Below, in pieces: positions 1-5,113 of a stretch of DNA of 5,113 nucleotides. A model generated the notes under the pieces. The model had not been told where the DNA came from. It did not search any database and saw only the letters and a list, made by a program, of their open reading frames with translations. Position 1 is the stretch's first letter; each line of letters opens with the position of its first letter. The translations under genes and the position numbers were made by a program. This DNA comes from Bdellovibrionales bacterium (lineage in GTDB: Bacteria; Bdellovibrionota; UBA2361; JAGRAS01), in assembly GCA_020434465.1 (NCBI GenBank), contig JAGRAS010000149.1:1-5113 (forward strand), read 5' to 3'.

Positions 1-1023
1 CAAGAACCTGATTCACCACACAATACTCAGGAAGCTAAAGGTTTAGATTTAGCTTCAGTCGAGTTTCAAGAATTTGATTTAACTAAATCTAACTTAGAGT
101 TGCTTGCTGATAGAATGCAAGAATTAGCTGAATCAGTTACCGATGAAGCTTCTGCTGCAGTAAGACTACTAGTCAATGAAATAGCTAAGCCAGTTATTAT
201 TCAAGATTCGCCTTGTGTTCAATATGGTCTAAGCGTTGAGCAGGGGCTACGATTTAAAATTAGTCCTGAAGTTTTATTTGATGCCGATGGGAAGTCTATA
301 ATCTCTATTTCTCATTTTAAGCTAGAACTTTCAAAGATTTATCCTGATAATTCAAGTTTCGATTCTTTTCAAATTGAATCTAGTGATCTATCTGCTGTGG
401 CAAAACTAAAAGAATATTCTATTAGATTGTTAAGATCTTATTTAGCAAAAGATGGGCTACATACTGCACCTGCAGATAAAATTTGCAAAGCTATTCTACG
501 TAAAGCCAAGGAGTTAAAAATTTCTGTTGCGCCAAGCTATCAACCTACAAAAATAGAAGTTTTAAAGGAAATGAAAAAGGCTGATAATTTAGTGATTATT
601 GTCCAACAGCCTGGTGAAGGTTACTTTAAAGAAGGAAATAATGCTGCTGGAATGCTTGTTAAATTAGATTCTCACGAAGGAAGGCTTTATATAAGGGAAG
701 ATGAAAATTGGAAGGATCCGATAAAACGAAAAAGGTTAGCAGAGCTTATAAGCTCGCGTCCAAAAGCTTTTGGAAAATGCCAACATATTTTTCTTCCAGT
801 ACAAATTAAAGTAGATCCAGAAAACCCGAGATATTTAGACAGCTTTTTTGCTGAAATTTATGATTTCGCTGAAGCCTTAAGATTTGCATATGGGAATTTG
901 AAGATTACAATTTTCCCGATAGATCAAAGAGTCAATGAGCATTATTTATATGTAAATTGGAAAACAAATCAATCTCACAATACATTTTCAGCTAGTCGCT
1001 CAGATGGTCATTTAGCTGCTTAG
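1..1023 (+). CDS. Hypothetical protein, 5'-truncated by the window edge (last 340 residues)
   Basis: The reading frame is open from base 1 to a TAG at 1021-1023, so the true start lies upstream. The TTG at 100 is only an internal Leu codon. I do not recognise the family. Numbering the visible part from 1, residues 1-33 are polar and acidic (Q, E, D, S rich) and look like a linker. Residues about 32-62 form a likely amphipathic helix or short coiled coil. About 75-135 mixes strands and helices. About 160-190 is a Lys/Leu-rich helical stretch. About 195-315 looks like a folded alpha/beta domain containing LVIIVQQPGEGYF, IFLPVQIKVDP and LKITIFPIDQ. No signal peptide, membrane segment, Walker box or metal-binding cluster is visible. 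Codon use resembles the neighbouring genes. The 140-bp gap and the candidate promoter before the next gene suggest a separate transcription unit. It is certainly a coding-like frame; its function is unknown. Confidence 0.8.
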   Translation, partial: QEPDSPHNTQEAKGLDLASVEFQEFDLTKSNLELLADRMQELAESVTDEASAAVRLLVNEIAKPVIIQDSPCVQYGLSVEQGLRFKISPEVLFDADGKSIISISHFKLELSKIYPDNSSFDSFQIESSDLSAVAKLKEYSIRLLRSYLAKDGLHTAPADKICKAILRKAKELKISVAPSYQPTKIEVLKEMKKADNLVIIVQQPGEGYFKEGNNAAGMLVKLDSHEGRLYIREDENWKDPIKRKRLAELISSRPKAFGKCQHIFLPVQIKVDPENPRYLDSFFAEIYDFAEALRFAYGNLKITIFPIDQRVNEHYLYVNWKTNQSHNTFSASRSDGHLAA

Positions 1024-1042
1024 AAATAGTTAAAATAAATCT

Positions 1043-1101
1043 GTCTTAGTCTTGGTCTTCGCCAAACTCTTCGTCTTAAAATAGATTTTGGTCTTAGTAT
1101 C
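1043..1101. repeat. Imperfect 18-bp tandem repeat built on GTCTT hexamers
   Basis: Three adjacent 18-bp units lie at 1048-1065, 1066-1083 and 1084-1101. Read on the minus strand, each carries AAGAC(C/G)AA(A/G) at the same offset. On the plus strand, GTCTT begins at 1043, 1049, 1055, 1073 and 1091, with spacings of 6, 6, 18 and 18, all multiples of six. The units are diverged outside this core. They fall in the gap between the hypothetical gene and the hydrolase gene, just upstream of the hydrolase's likely -10 box. The repeat could be regulatory, a decayed microsatellite, or the coding repeat of a small minus-strand ORF (1030-1143) whose peptide shows a matching six-residue xxKTKx period. No function can be assigned. 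Confidence 0.55.
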
Positions 1102-1131
1102 TAAAGAAAAACCAGCTAAGTTTAGTACTTG

Positions 1132-1137
1132 TATAAT
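1132..1137 (+). promoter_or_regulatory. Candidate -10 box (TATAAT) for the MBL-fold hydrolase gene
   Basis: A perfect TATAAT lies 26 bp upstream of the ATG at 1164, which would give a short leader of roughly 20 nt. No good -35 hexamer is seen at 16-18 bp spacing (AAACCA or similar), and there is no TGn extension. In such AT-rich DNA a perfect -10 can occur by chance. Its position, and the gap separating this gene from the one before, support it moderately. Confidence 0.4.
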
Positions 1138-1163
1138 TTTCATCCTCTGTTTAACTTTAGCGT

Positions 1164-1952
1164 ATGCGTTTTTCAGTTTTATCAAGTGGTAGTAAGGCTA
1201 ATTGTACTTTTTTAGAAGCCGGTAATACTAGAATTCTAATAGATTGTGGTCTTTCTGCAAAACAAACAGAACTTAGGCTTACTAGTCTTGGGATTAATCC
1301 TGCTAGTATAGATGCAATAATACTTACACATGAGCATAGCGATCATATTAGAGGTCTTTCAGTTTTTAGTCGTAAATGGAAAACTCCAATTTATGCTAAC
1401 CAGGCGACAGCAAATTTTTTAAAAAATGTTTTTGCTGTGGAAAACTTTGAAAGCAACTCAAAATTTTCACTTGGTAGTTTATTAATTTCAAGTTTTAGTA
1501 TTATTCATGACGCACATGATCCAGTTGCATTCTGCATAGAGTCAGAAGGCTTAAAGTTTAGTCATGCTACTGATTTGGGAAAAGTTACACCTCAAGTTAG
1601 AGACGCATTATATTTTTCAAATGCACTAGTTTTAGAGTCTAATCATGACGTAGAGATGCTTGAAACTTGTTTTTACCCTTGGGAGGTGAAGCAAAGAATT
1701 TCATCTAACTATGGCCATCTGAGCAATGAACAGGCTGGTGAGCTTTTGCGCGATATCTACCATCCTGAACTTCTTCATTTAGTATTGGGACATATCAGTG
1801 AAAATAGTAATACTCACACACAAGTTATTGAAACAGTATCAAATTACCTAAATCTTAATCATTTTCAGACTTTTGAGTGCGGTAATCCTGTTAGGCCAAC
1901 TGATTTGATTGAAGTTGGAGAAACAATCTCAGTAGCCTATGCAGGGGGATAG
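1164..1952 (+). CDS. MBL-fold metallo-hydrolase, YycJ/WalJ family
   Basis: The product is 262 residues, the usual size for the YycJ/WalJ branch of the metallo-beta-lactamase fold. These are cytoplasmic proteins related to nucleic-acid-processing hydrolases; a 5'-3' exonuclease role has been proposed for YycJ, but the physiological substrate is poorly defined. The N-terminus MRFSVLSSGSKAN is typical of the family and fixes the start. The metal-binding motif THEHSDH sits at 55-61 (H56, H58, D60, H61). Further family landmarks are HDAHDPV at 115-121, ATDLG at 135-139 (D137, likely bridging metal ligand), LESNHD at 157-162, GHLSN at 184-188 and GHISENSN at 209-216. All expected metal ligands are present, so it should be active. 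No signal peptide is visible. No clear Shine-Dalgarno precedes the ATG. In Firmicutes the homologue sits beside the walRK two-component genes; here it sits upstream of purine genes, so a WalR-linked role should not be assumed. Confidence 0.93.
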   Translation: MRFSVLSSGSKANCTFLEAGNTRILIDCGLSAKQTELRLTSLGINPASIDAIILTHEHSDHIRGLSVFSRKWKTPIYANQATANFLKNVFAVENFESNSKFSLGSLLISSFSIIHDAHDPVAFCIESEGLKFSHATDLGKVTPQVRDALYFSNALVLESNHDVEMLETCFYPWEVKQRISSNYGHLSNEQAGELLRDIYHPELLHLVLGHISENSNTHTQVIETVSNYLNLNHFQTFECGNPVRPTDLIEVGETISVAYAGG

Positions 1953-1972
1953 TTTGGGCTATTAGCCAGATC

Positions 1973-1999
1973 TTGAAAAAGCCAACTTATCACTATATT
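1973..1999 (+). promoter_or_regulatory. Candidate promoter for the purB-purS-purQ-folP cluster
   Basis: TTGAAA at 1973-1978 is followed 15 bp later by TATATT at 1994-1999, about 43 bp before the purB ATG. The hexamers are reasonable sigma-70-type matches, but the 15-bp spacing is shorter than ideal. The 89-bp gap after the hydrolase gene, against much tighter spacing downstream, makes this the likeliest place for an operon promoter. Read-through from the hydrolase gene is also possible, because no terminator is evident between them. No purine riboswitch or PurR-box-like sequence was recognised here. Confidence 0.3.
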
Positions 2000-2031
2000 C
2001 TTCTTGCGATTGAGCATTTACGCTAATTTTT

Positions 2032-2036
2032 AAAGG
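2032..2036 (+). promoter_or_regulatory. Ribosome binding site of purB
   Basis: AAAGG ends 5 bp before the ATG at 2042. It supports this start over internal ATGs such as the Met at residue 10. Confidence 0.6.
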
Positions 2037-2041
2037 TAGAA

Positions 2042-3337
2042 ATGATTCCAAGATACTCACGTGAAGAAATGCAGTCGATTTGGACTGACGAGAACAGGTT
2101 TAAAATCTGGCTAGAGGTTGAAACATTAGCTCTTGAAGGAATGGTAAATGAAGGGAAGGTCCCAAAGGAAGCTCTAGCTGATGTAAAATCAAAAGGCAAT
2201 TTTGATAAAGATCGAGTATTAGAAATTGAAAATGATGTTAAGCATGATGTTATCGCATTCTTAACAAATGTAGCAGAATACGTTGGGCCTTCAGCTAGAT
2301 TTGTACATAGAGGAATGACGTCAAGTGATCTCTTAGATACTTCATTAGCAGTTCAGCTAAAGCAGTCTGGTGATTTATTACTATCAGATCTTAAAGCTGT
2401 TTGTTTAGCTATTAAAAAAAGGGCTGAAGAGTATAAATATACACCATGTGTAGGCAGGAGTCATGGAATTCATGCTGAGCCAATTACTTTCGGATTGAAG
2501 TTAGCTTCTTGGTACGCTGAATTAAAGCGTGCTGAGAAAAGACTTAAAGCAGCGATTGAAGAGATTAGTGTTGGTAAGATTGCAGGAGCCGTTGGTACTT
2601 ATGCTTCCATTTCTCCAAAGGTTGAAGCTCACGTAATGGAAACTTTAGGTCTTGAGCCAGAAACTGTACCTACTCAAATTGTGCATCGTGATAGACACGC
2701 AAGCTTTTTTAGTGCGCTTGCACTTTTAGCTAGTTCTATTGAACGTTTTTCTATAGAGATTAGACACTTGCAAAGAACAGAAGTTAGAGAGGCAGAGGAA
2801 AAATTTACTAAAGATCAAAAAGGTTCTTCAGCTATGCCTCACAAACGAAATCCAATTTTGACAGAAAACTTATGTGGCTTGGCTAGGCTTGTGCGAAGTT
2901 ATGCGACTGTAGCTATGGAAAATGTTCCTTTGTGGCATGAGCGAGATATTAGTCATAGTTCTGCAGAGCGAGTGATTGCGCCCGATGCATGTATTATAAC
3001 TGATTTTATGCTTGTACGTTTTAAAAATGTTGTAGAAGGGCTTGTAGTTCATGAGGAAAGGATGCTTGAAAACCTTGAGGCAACAAGAGGTTTAGTATTT
3101 TCTGGATCTGTTCTTTTGACTCTTGTAGATAATGGGGTTAACCGTGAAGATGCGTATAGAATGGTGCAAAAACATGCGCTAGCAGCCTGGGAAGGAGGTG
3201 CGGATCTTAGAGAGCGGATAATCACAGATAAGGAGATTTCTGCTACTGTATCTAAGGATGTTTTAGAAGAGGCTTTTTCATTAGATAGGCATATTGCTAA
3301 TGTAGATTTGATTTTTCAAAGAACATTTAATGAGTAA
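2042..3337 (+). CDS. purB: Adenylosuccinate lyase
   Basis: This fumarase/aspartase-superfamily enzyme releases fumarate twice in purine synthesis: from SAICAR to give AICAR, and from adenylosuccinate to give AMP. It is a cytoplasmic homotetramer whose active sites are built from three subunits. The product is 431 residues, the length of the B. subtilis enzyme, and key residues fall at the same numbers: H68 in KHDVIAF, H89 in HRGMTSSDLLDT, and the proposed general acid H141 in GRSHGIHAEP. The superfamily signature GSSAMPHKRNP is at 261-271, containing the catalytic Ser and K268, and E275 follows shortly after. WHERDISHSSAER at 298-310 is also typical. The start is set by MIPRYSREEM, which matches the family N-terminus, and by the AAAGG upstream. 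It is the first gene of a compact cluster with purS 29 bp downstream. Nothing is missing or truncated. Confidence 0.98.
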   Translation: MIPRYSREEMQSIWTDENRFKIWLEVETLALEGMVNEGKVPKEALADVKSKGNFDKDRVLEIENDVKHDVIAFLTNVAEYVGPSARFVHRGMTSSDLLDTSLAVQLKQSGDLLLSDLKAVCLAIKKRAEEYKYTPCVGRSHGIHAEPITFGLKLASWYAELKRAEKRLKAAIEEISVGKIAGAVGTYASISPKVEAHVMETLGLEPETVPTQIVHRDRHASFFSALALLASSIERFSIEIRHLQRTEVREAEEKFTKDQKGSSAMPHKRNPILTENLCGLARLVRSYATVAMENVPLWHERDISHSSAERVIAPDACIITDFMLVRFKNVVEGLVVHEERMLENLEATRGLVFSGSVLLTLVDNGVNREDAYRMVQKHALAAWEGGADLRERIITDKEISATVSKDVLEEAFSLDRHIANVDLIFQRTFNE

Positions 3338-3353
3338 ATTGTATTTTAAAATA

Positions 3354-3359
3354 GAAGGA
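3354..3359 (+). promoter_or_regulatory. Ribosome binding site of purS
   Basis: GAAGGA lies 7 bp before the ATG at 3367. It selects this Met over the second Met two codons later. Confidence 0.65.
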
Positions 3360-3366
3360 AATAAAG

Positions 3367-3606
3367 ATGAGAATGCAAATTTTCGTAAGACTTAAAACAG
3401 GAGTTCTTGATGTGCAAGGTAAAGCTGTTGAGCATGGGCTAGAGCATCTTGGCTTAAATGCAAGTGATGTTAGAGTTGGCAAGCTAATCGAGTTAGATGT
3501 TGATGCAAGTTCAAAAAATGAAGCAGAAACTAAATTAAAAGAAATGTGTGAAAAGCTGCTTGTGAACACCGTAATTGAATCATATGAAATCAGGGAGGCT
3601 GCATGA
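3367..3606 (+). CDS. purS: Phosphoribosylformylglycinamidine synthase subunit PurS
   Basis: This small cytoplasmic subunit joins PurQ and the small-type PurL to form FGAM synthase, which converts FGAR, glutamine and ATP to FGAM in purine step 4. PurS is a non-catalytic dimer that bridges the other subunits. The product is 79 residues, within the family's usual 80-85 range. The family pattern is clear: RLKTGVLDVQGKAV at 8-21, VRVGK at 35-39 and C61-EKLLVNTVIESYEI to residue 75. Two positions where I recall proline in most PurS proteins are replaced: V16 in LDVQG and T68 in NTVIE. The gene ends in an ATGA overlap with purQ, and the GGGAGG inside its last codons serves purQ. The identification is firm because of sequence pattern, size and neighbour together. 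Confidence 0.96.
   Translation: MRMQIFVRLKTGVLDVQGKAVEHGLEHLGLNASDVRVGKLIELDVDASSKNEAETKLKEMCEKLLVNTVIESYEIREAA
3592..3598 (+). promoter_or_regulatory. Ribosome binding site of purQ within the end of purS
   Basis: AGGGAGG, the strongest Shine-Dalgarno in the window, lies 4 bp before the purQ ATG at 3603. Lying inside purS with an ATGA overlap, it suggests translational coupling that would keep PurS and PurQ output matched. Confidence 0.7.
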
Positions 3607-4310
3607 AGGTAGCCGTTATTATATTTCCTGGTTCAAACTGTGATCATGACGCAGTTCATACATATAGCAGTTTGCTAAGCCAAGATGTTAATGAAATTTG
3701 GTATAAAGAAACTGACTTAGCAAAACCAGATCTTGTTGTTATACCAGGAGGCTTTTCCTTTGGAGATTATCTTAGAGCAGGTGCTTTTGCTCGTGTTGCT
3801 CCGATTATGAAAGAAGTTGCTAGGTTTGCAGAGCAAGGTGGGCCAGTAATTGGAATTTGCAATGGATTTCAAATTCTTTGTGAAGTTGGTTTATTACCTG
3901 GTGCGCTTTTACAAAATATTGAGCGTAGATTCTTATCAAGGTTTGTAAGCTTAAAAGTTGAAAATGCTAAAACCCCTTTTTCCTCCAGTATGAAACTTGG
4001 TGATGTATTTACTTGTCCGATTGCTCATAACGAAGGCAATTTTTTTGCTGATGAGGAAACTATAAAAGAGCTTGAAAGCGAAGGTCGTGTTGTATTCAGA
4101 TATTGTGATGCAGACGGAGAAGTAAATCATGACTCTCGTGAAATAAACCCAAATGGTTCAATTAATTCAATTGCTGGAATAACAAGTTCTAAGGGAAATG
4201 TTGTTGGTTTAATGCCTCATCCTGAACGTGCCGCAGAAAGTCTTGTTGGACATACAGGAAAGAGTAGTGGTTTGTCGGTTATGTCTGGGCCACTAGAAAT
4301 TAGTATCTAA
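3603..4310 (+). CDS. purQ: Phosphoribosylformylglycinamidine synthase, glutaminase subunit PurQ
   Basis: This is the class I glutamine amidotransferase subunit of FGAM synthase. It hydrolyses glutamine and passes ammonia to PurL. The product is 235 residues, slightly longer than the roughly 227 of the B. subtilis protein. The N-terminus MKVAVIIFPGSNCDHD and the oxyanion region IPGGFSFGDYLRAGA at 47-61 are typical. The nucleophile elbow GICNGFQ at 84-90 holds Cys86. PIAHNEGNFF at 139-148 and NPNGS at 182-186 are PurQ-specific. The remaining triad residues are H206 and E208 in GLMPHPERA. All catalytic residues are present, so it should be active. The last 15 or so residues form a Ser/Gly-rich tail that does not resemble the usual PurQ ending and probably matters little. 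It overlaps purS by 4 bp and the folP-like gene by 1 bp. Its usual downstream partner purL is not visible here. Confidence 0.97.
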   Translation: MKVAVIIFPGSNCDHDAVHTYSSLLSQDVNEIWYKETDLAKPDLVVIPGGFSFGDYLRAGAFARVAPIMKEVARFAEQGGPVIGICNGFQILCEVGLLPGALLQNIERRFLSRFVSLKVENAKTPFSSSMKLGDVFTCPIAHNEGNFFADEETIKELESEGRVVFRYCDADGEVNHDSREINPNGSINSIAGITSSKGNVVGLMPHPERAAESLVGHTGKSSGLSVMSGPLEISI

Positions 4311-5113
4311 TGAACGTAGAGATTTTTGGGATTTTAAATATTACACCCGATTCATTTAGTGATGGGGGAAAATTTTTTGATGCGGAAAAAGCGATTAATC
4401 ATGCCAAGCAATTGATTGCGGATGGTGCTGATGTGCTTGATATTGGAGGATGCTCCACAGGCCCTGGAAGTAAGCAAATCAGTATTCAAGAAGAGATTTC
4501 CAGATTAGAGCCAGTAGTTAAAGACTTGGCAAACTTGACTAAGCTTTCAATCGATACTTATCAGTCAAAAGTTGCAGATCTATGTTTAAGCTTAGGTGCT
4601 TCTATTATTAATGATATTTCAGCAATGCGCGCAGATCCTGAGATGCTAGCTGTAATTAAAGCTCATAATGCAAGAGTAGTTTTAATGTATTCAAAGGAGG
4701 ATGGGAAAAGTCCTCACATTAGTGAATCGAAGAAAGAATATATTAACTTAGTTGATGAAATAAAAACATTTTTATCAAATAAAATTGAGTTTGCTTTAAA
4801 AAGCGGAATTTTAGAAGATAAAATTATTTTAGATCCTGGGATGGGGCAGTTCTTAAGTTCTAATGCTAATTATTCTTGGGAGTTGCTAAGCAAATTATCA
4901 GAGCTGACTCAGACTTTTAAAAATTTTCCGATGCTAATTGGAACTTCAAGAAAAGGATTCCTAGGTGGTGAGTTAGTCAATAGAGATCCAGTATCACAAC
5001 TTACTGCGCTAAATGCAGTAACTAAGGGAGTTCGCTATGTTAGAACTCATAATGTAAAGATGTTTAAAGAGTTCTTAGGAGTATGGGAAAGAATTCTTTA
5101 TCACGGTATTGAT
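4310..5113 (+). CDS. folP: Dihydropteroate synthase-like protein, 3'-truncated by the window edge
   Basis: Dihydropteroate synthase (DHPS) joins p-aminobenzoate to dihydropterin pyrophosphate in folate synthesis; it is a cytoplasmic TIM-barrel dimer. The ATG shares its A with the purQ stop (TAATG), implying coupled translation, and no separate Shine-Dalgarno is seen. The frame is open for 268 codons to the window end. DHPS proteins are usually about 270-285 residues, so little is missing. Matches: FGILNITPDSFSDGG at 6-20, DGADVLDIGG at 38-47, SIDTYQSKVA at 80-89, INDIS at 100-104, LDPGMG at 174-179, GTSRKGFLG at 211-219 and VRTHNV at 244-249 (R245, H247). Differences from classical DHPS: loop 2 reads GGCSTGPGS where GGESTRPGA is expected, so the Arg is Gly51. 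The pterin-binding GFGK lysine region reads GMGQFLSS. LMH reads LMY127. These changes look subfamily-like, not like decay. Folate function is likely but not certain. Confidence 0.87.
   Translation, partial: MNVEIFGILNITPDSFSDGGKFFDAEKAINHAKQLIADGADVLDIGGCSTGPGSKQISIQEEISRLEPVVKDLANLTKLSIDTYQSKVADLCLSLGASIINDISAMRADPEMLAVIKAHNARVVLMYSKEDGKSPHISESKKEYINLVDEIKTFLSNKIEFALKSGILEDKIILDPGMGQFLSSNANYSWELLSKLSELTQTFKNFPMLIGTSRKGFLGGELVNRDPVSQLTALNAVTKGVRYVRTHNVKMFKEFLGVWERILYHGID

Noticed and set aside
100..102. TTG as the start codon of the first gene
   Set aside because: The same frame is open back to base 1 with coding-like content, and no Shine-Dalgarno precedes it, so it is an internal Leu codon.
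1053..1066. TTGGT-CTTC-GCCAA stem-loop after the first gene as a terminator
   Set aside because: The stem is only five pairs including a U-G, cannot be extended, and is not followed by a T-run.
1954..1985. Short alternative hairpins between the hydrolase and purB genes (GGCT-ATT-AGCC, or TTGGGCT with AGCCAA), considered as attenuator or terminator
   Set aside because: The stems are 4-6 pairs, one needs a bulge, and no T-run or leader peptide follows.
1953..2041. Purine riboswitch or PurR operator upstream of purB
   Set aside because: The gap is too short for an aptamer plus expression platform, and no conserved aptamer core or CCGAAC-type PurR box was recognised.
2870..3052. 60-codon ORF on the minus strand inside purB
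   Set aside because: It lies wholly within purB, opposite the conserved catalytic region, and its translation resembles no protein; it is a shadow frame.
3343..3352. ATTTTAAAAT perfect 10-bp palindrome between purB and purS
   Set aside because: All-A/T palindromes of this length are expected by chance in AT-rich DNA, and nothing ties it to regulation.
3327..3569. 80-codon ORF on the minus strand over purS
   Set aside because: It lies antisense to purS and overlaps the purB end; its Ser/Phe-rich translation is an antisense artefact of the real gene.
4155..4176. TTCAATTAATTCAATT repeat within purQ
   Set aside because: It is explained by the coding sequence for the conserved NGSINSIAG stretch in AT-rich codons.
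4310..5113. Acquired sulfonamide-resistance gene (sul type)
   Set aside because: The protein lacks the Sul-type sequence around loop 2, shares base and codon character with its neighbours, and is translationally coupled to purQ with no mobile element nearby.

Overview
The window is an AT-rich piece of a bacterial chromosome. It carries six protein-coding genes, all on the + strand. Two are cut by the window edges: the first at its 5' end and the last just before its stop codon. TAG, TAA and TGA all serve as stops, which fits the standard bacterial code. Shine-Dalgarno-like sequences precede purB, purS and purQ. The lineage cannot be fixed from sequence alone. The separate small PurS and PurQ subunits exclude the single-chain PurL of enteric bacteria and are shared by Firmicutes, cyanobacteria, alphaproteobacteria, many delta-type lineages and others. 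The PurB has the length and active-site numbering of the Bacillus subtilis enzyme.

Layout: positions 1-1023 hold the C-terminal 340 residues of a soluble-looking protein that I do not recognise. A 140-bp gap follows. It holds three 18-bp imperfect tandem units and a plausible -10 box for the next gene. Positions 1164-1952 encode a YycJ/WalJ-type metallo-beta-lactamase-fold hydrolase. After an 89-bp gap with a candidate promoter comes a tight cluster: purB (2042-3337), purS (3367-3606), purQ (3603-4310) and a folP-like gene (4310 to the window end).

The last four genes look like one transcription unit: a 29-bp gap, then a 4-bp ATGA overlap, then a 1-bp TAATG overlap. PurS and PurQ are two of the three subunits of formylglycinamidine ribonucleotide (FGAM) synthase, step 4 of purine synthesis. 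PurB acts at the SAICAR-to-AICAR step and again in AMP formation. The folP product would make dihydropteroate, the precursor of folate, and 10-formyl-tetrahydrofolate is the usual one-carbon donor for two purine steps. The cluster therefore reads as a purine plus folate module. The large FGAM synthase subunit purL, which commonly follows purQ, is not in the window; folP occupies that place.

No mobile element, CRISPR array, tRNA or rRNA was seen, and nothing amounts to a clearly new system. The points most worth a second look are the altered substrate-loop motifs of the folP product, the 18-bp repeat with a 37-codon reverse-strand ORF, and the unrecognised first gene.
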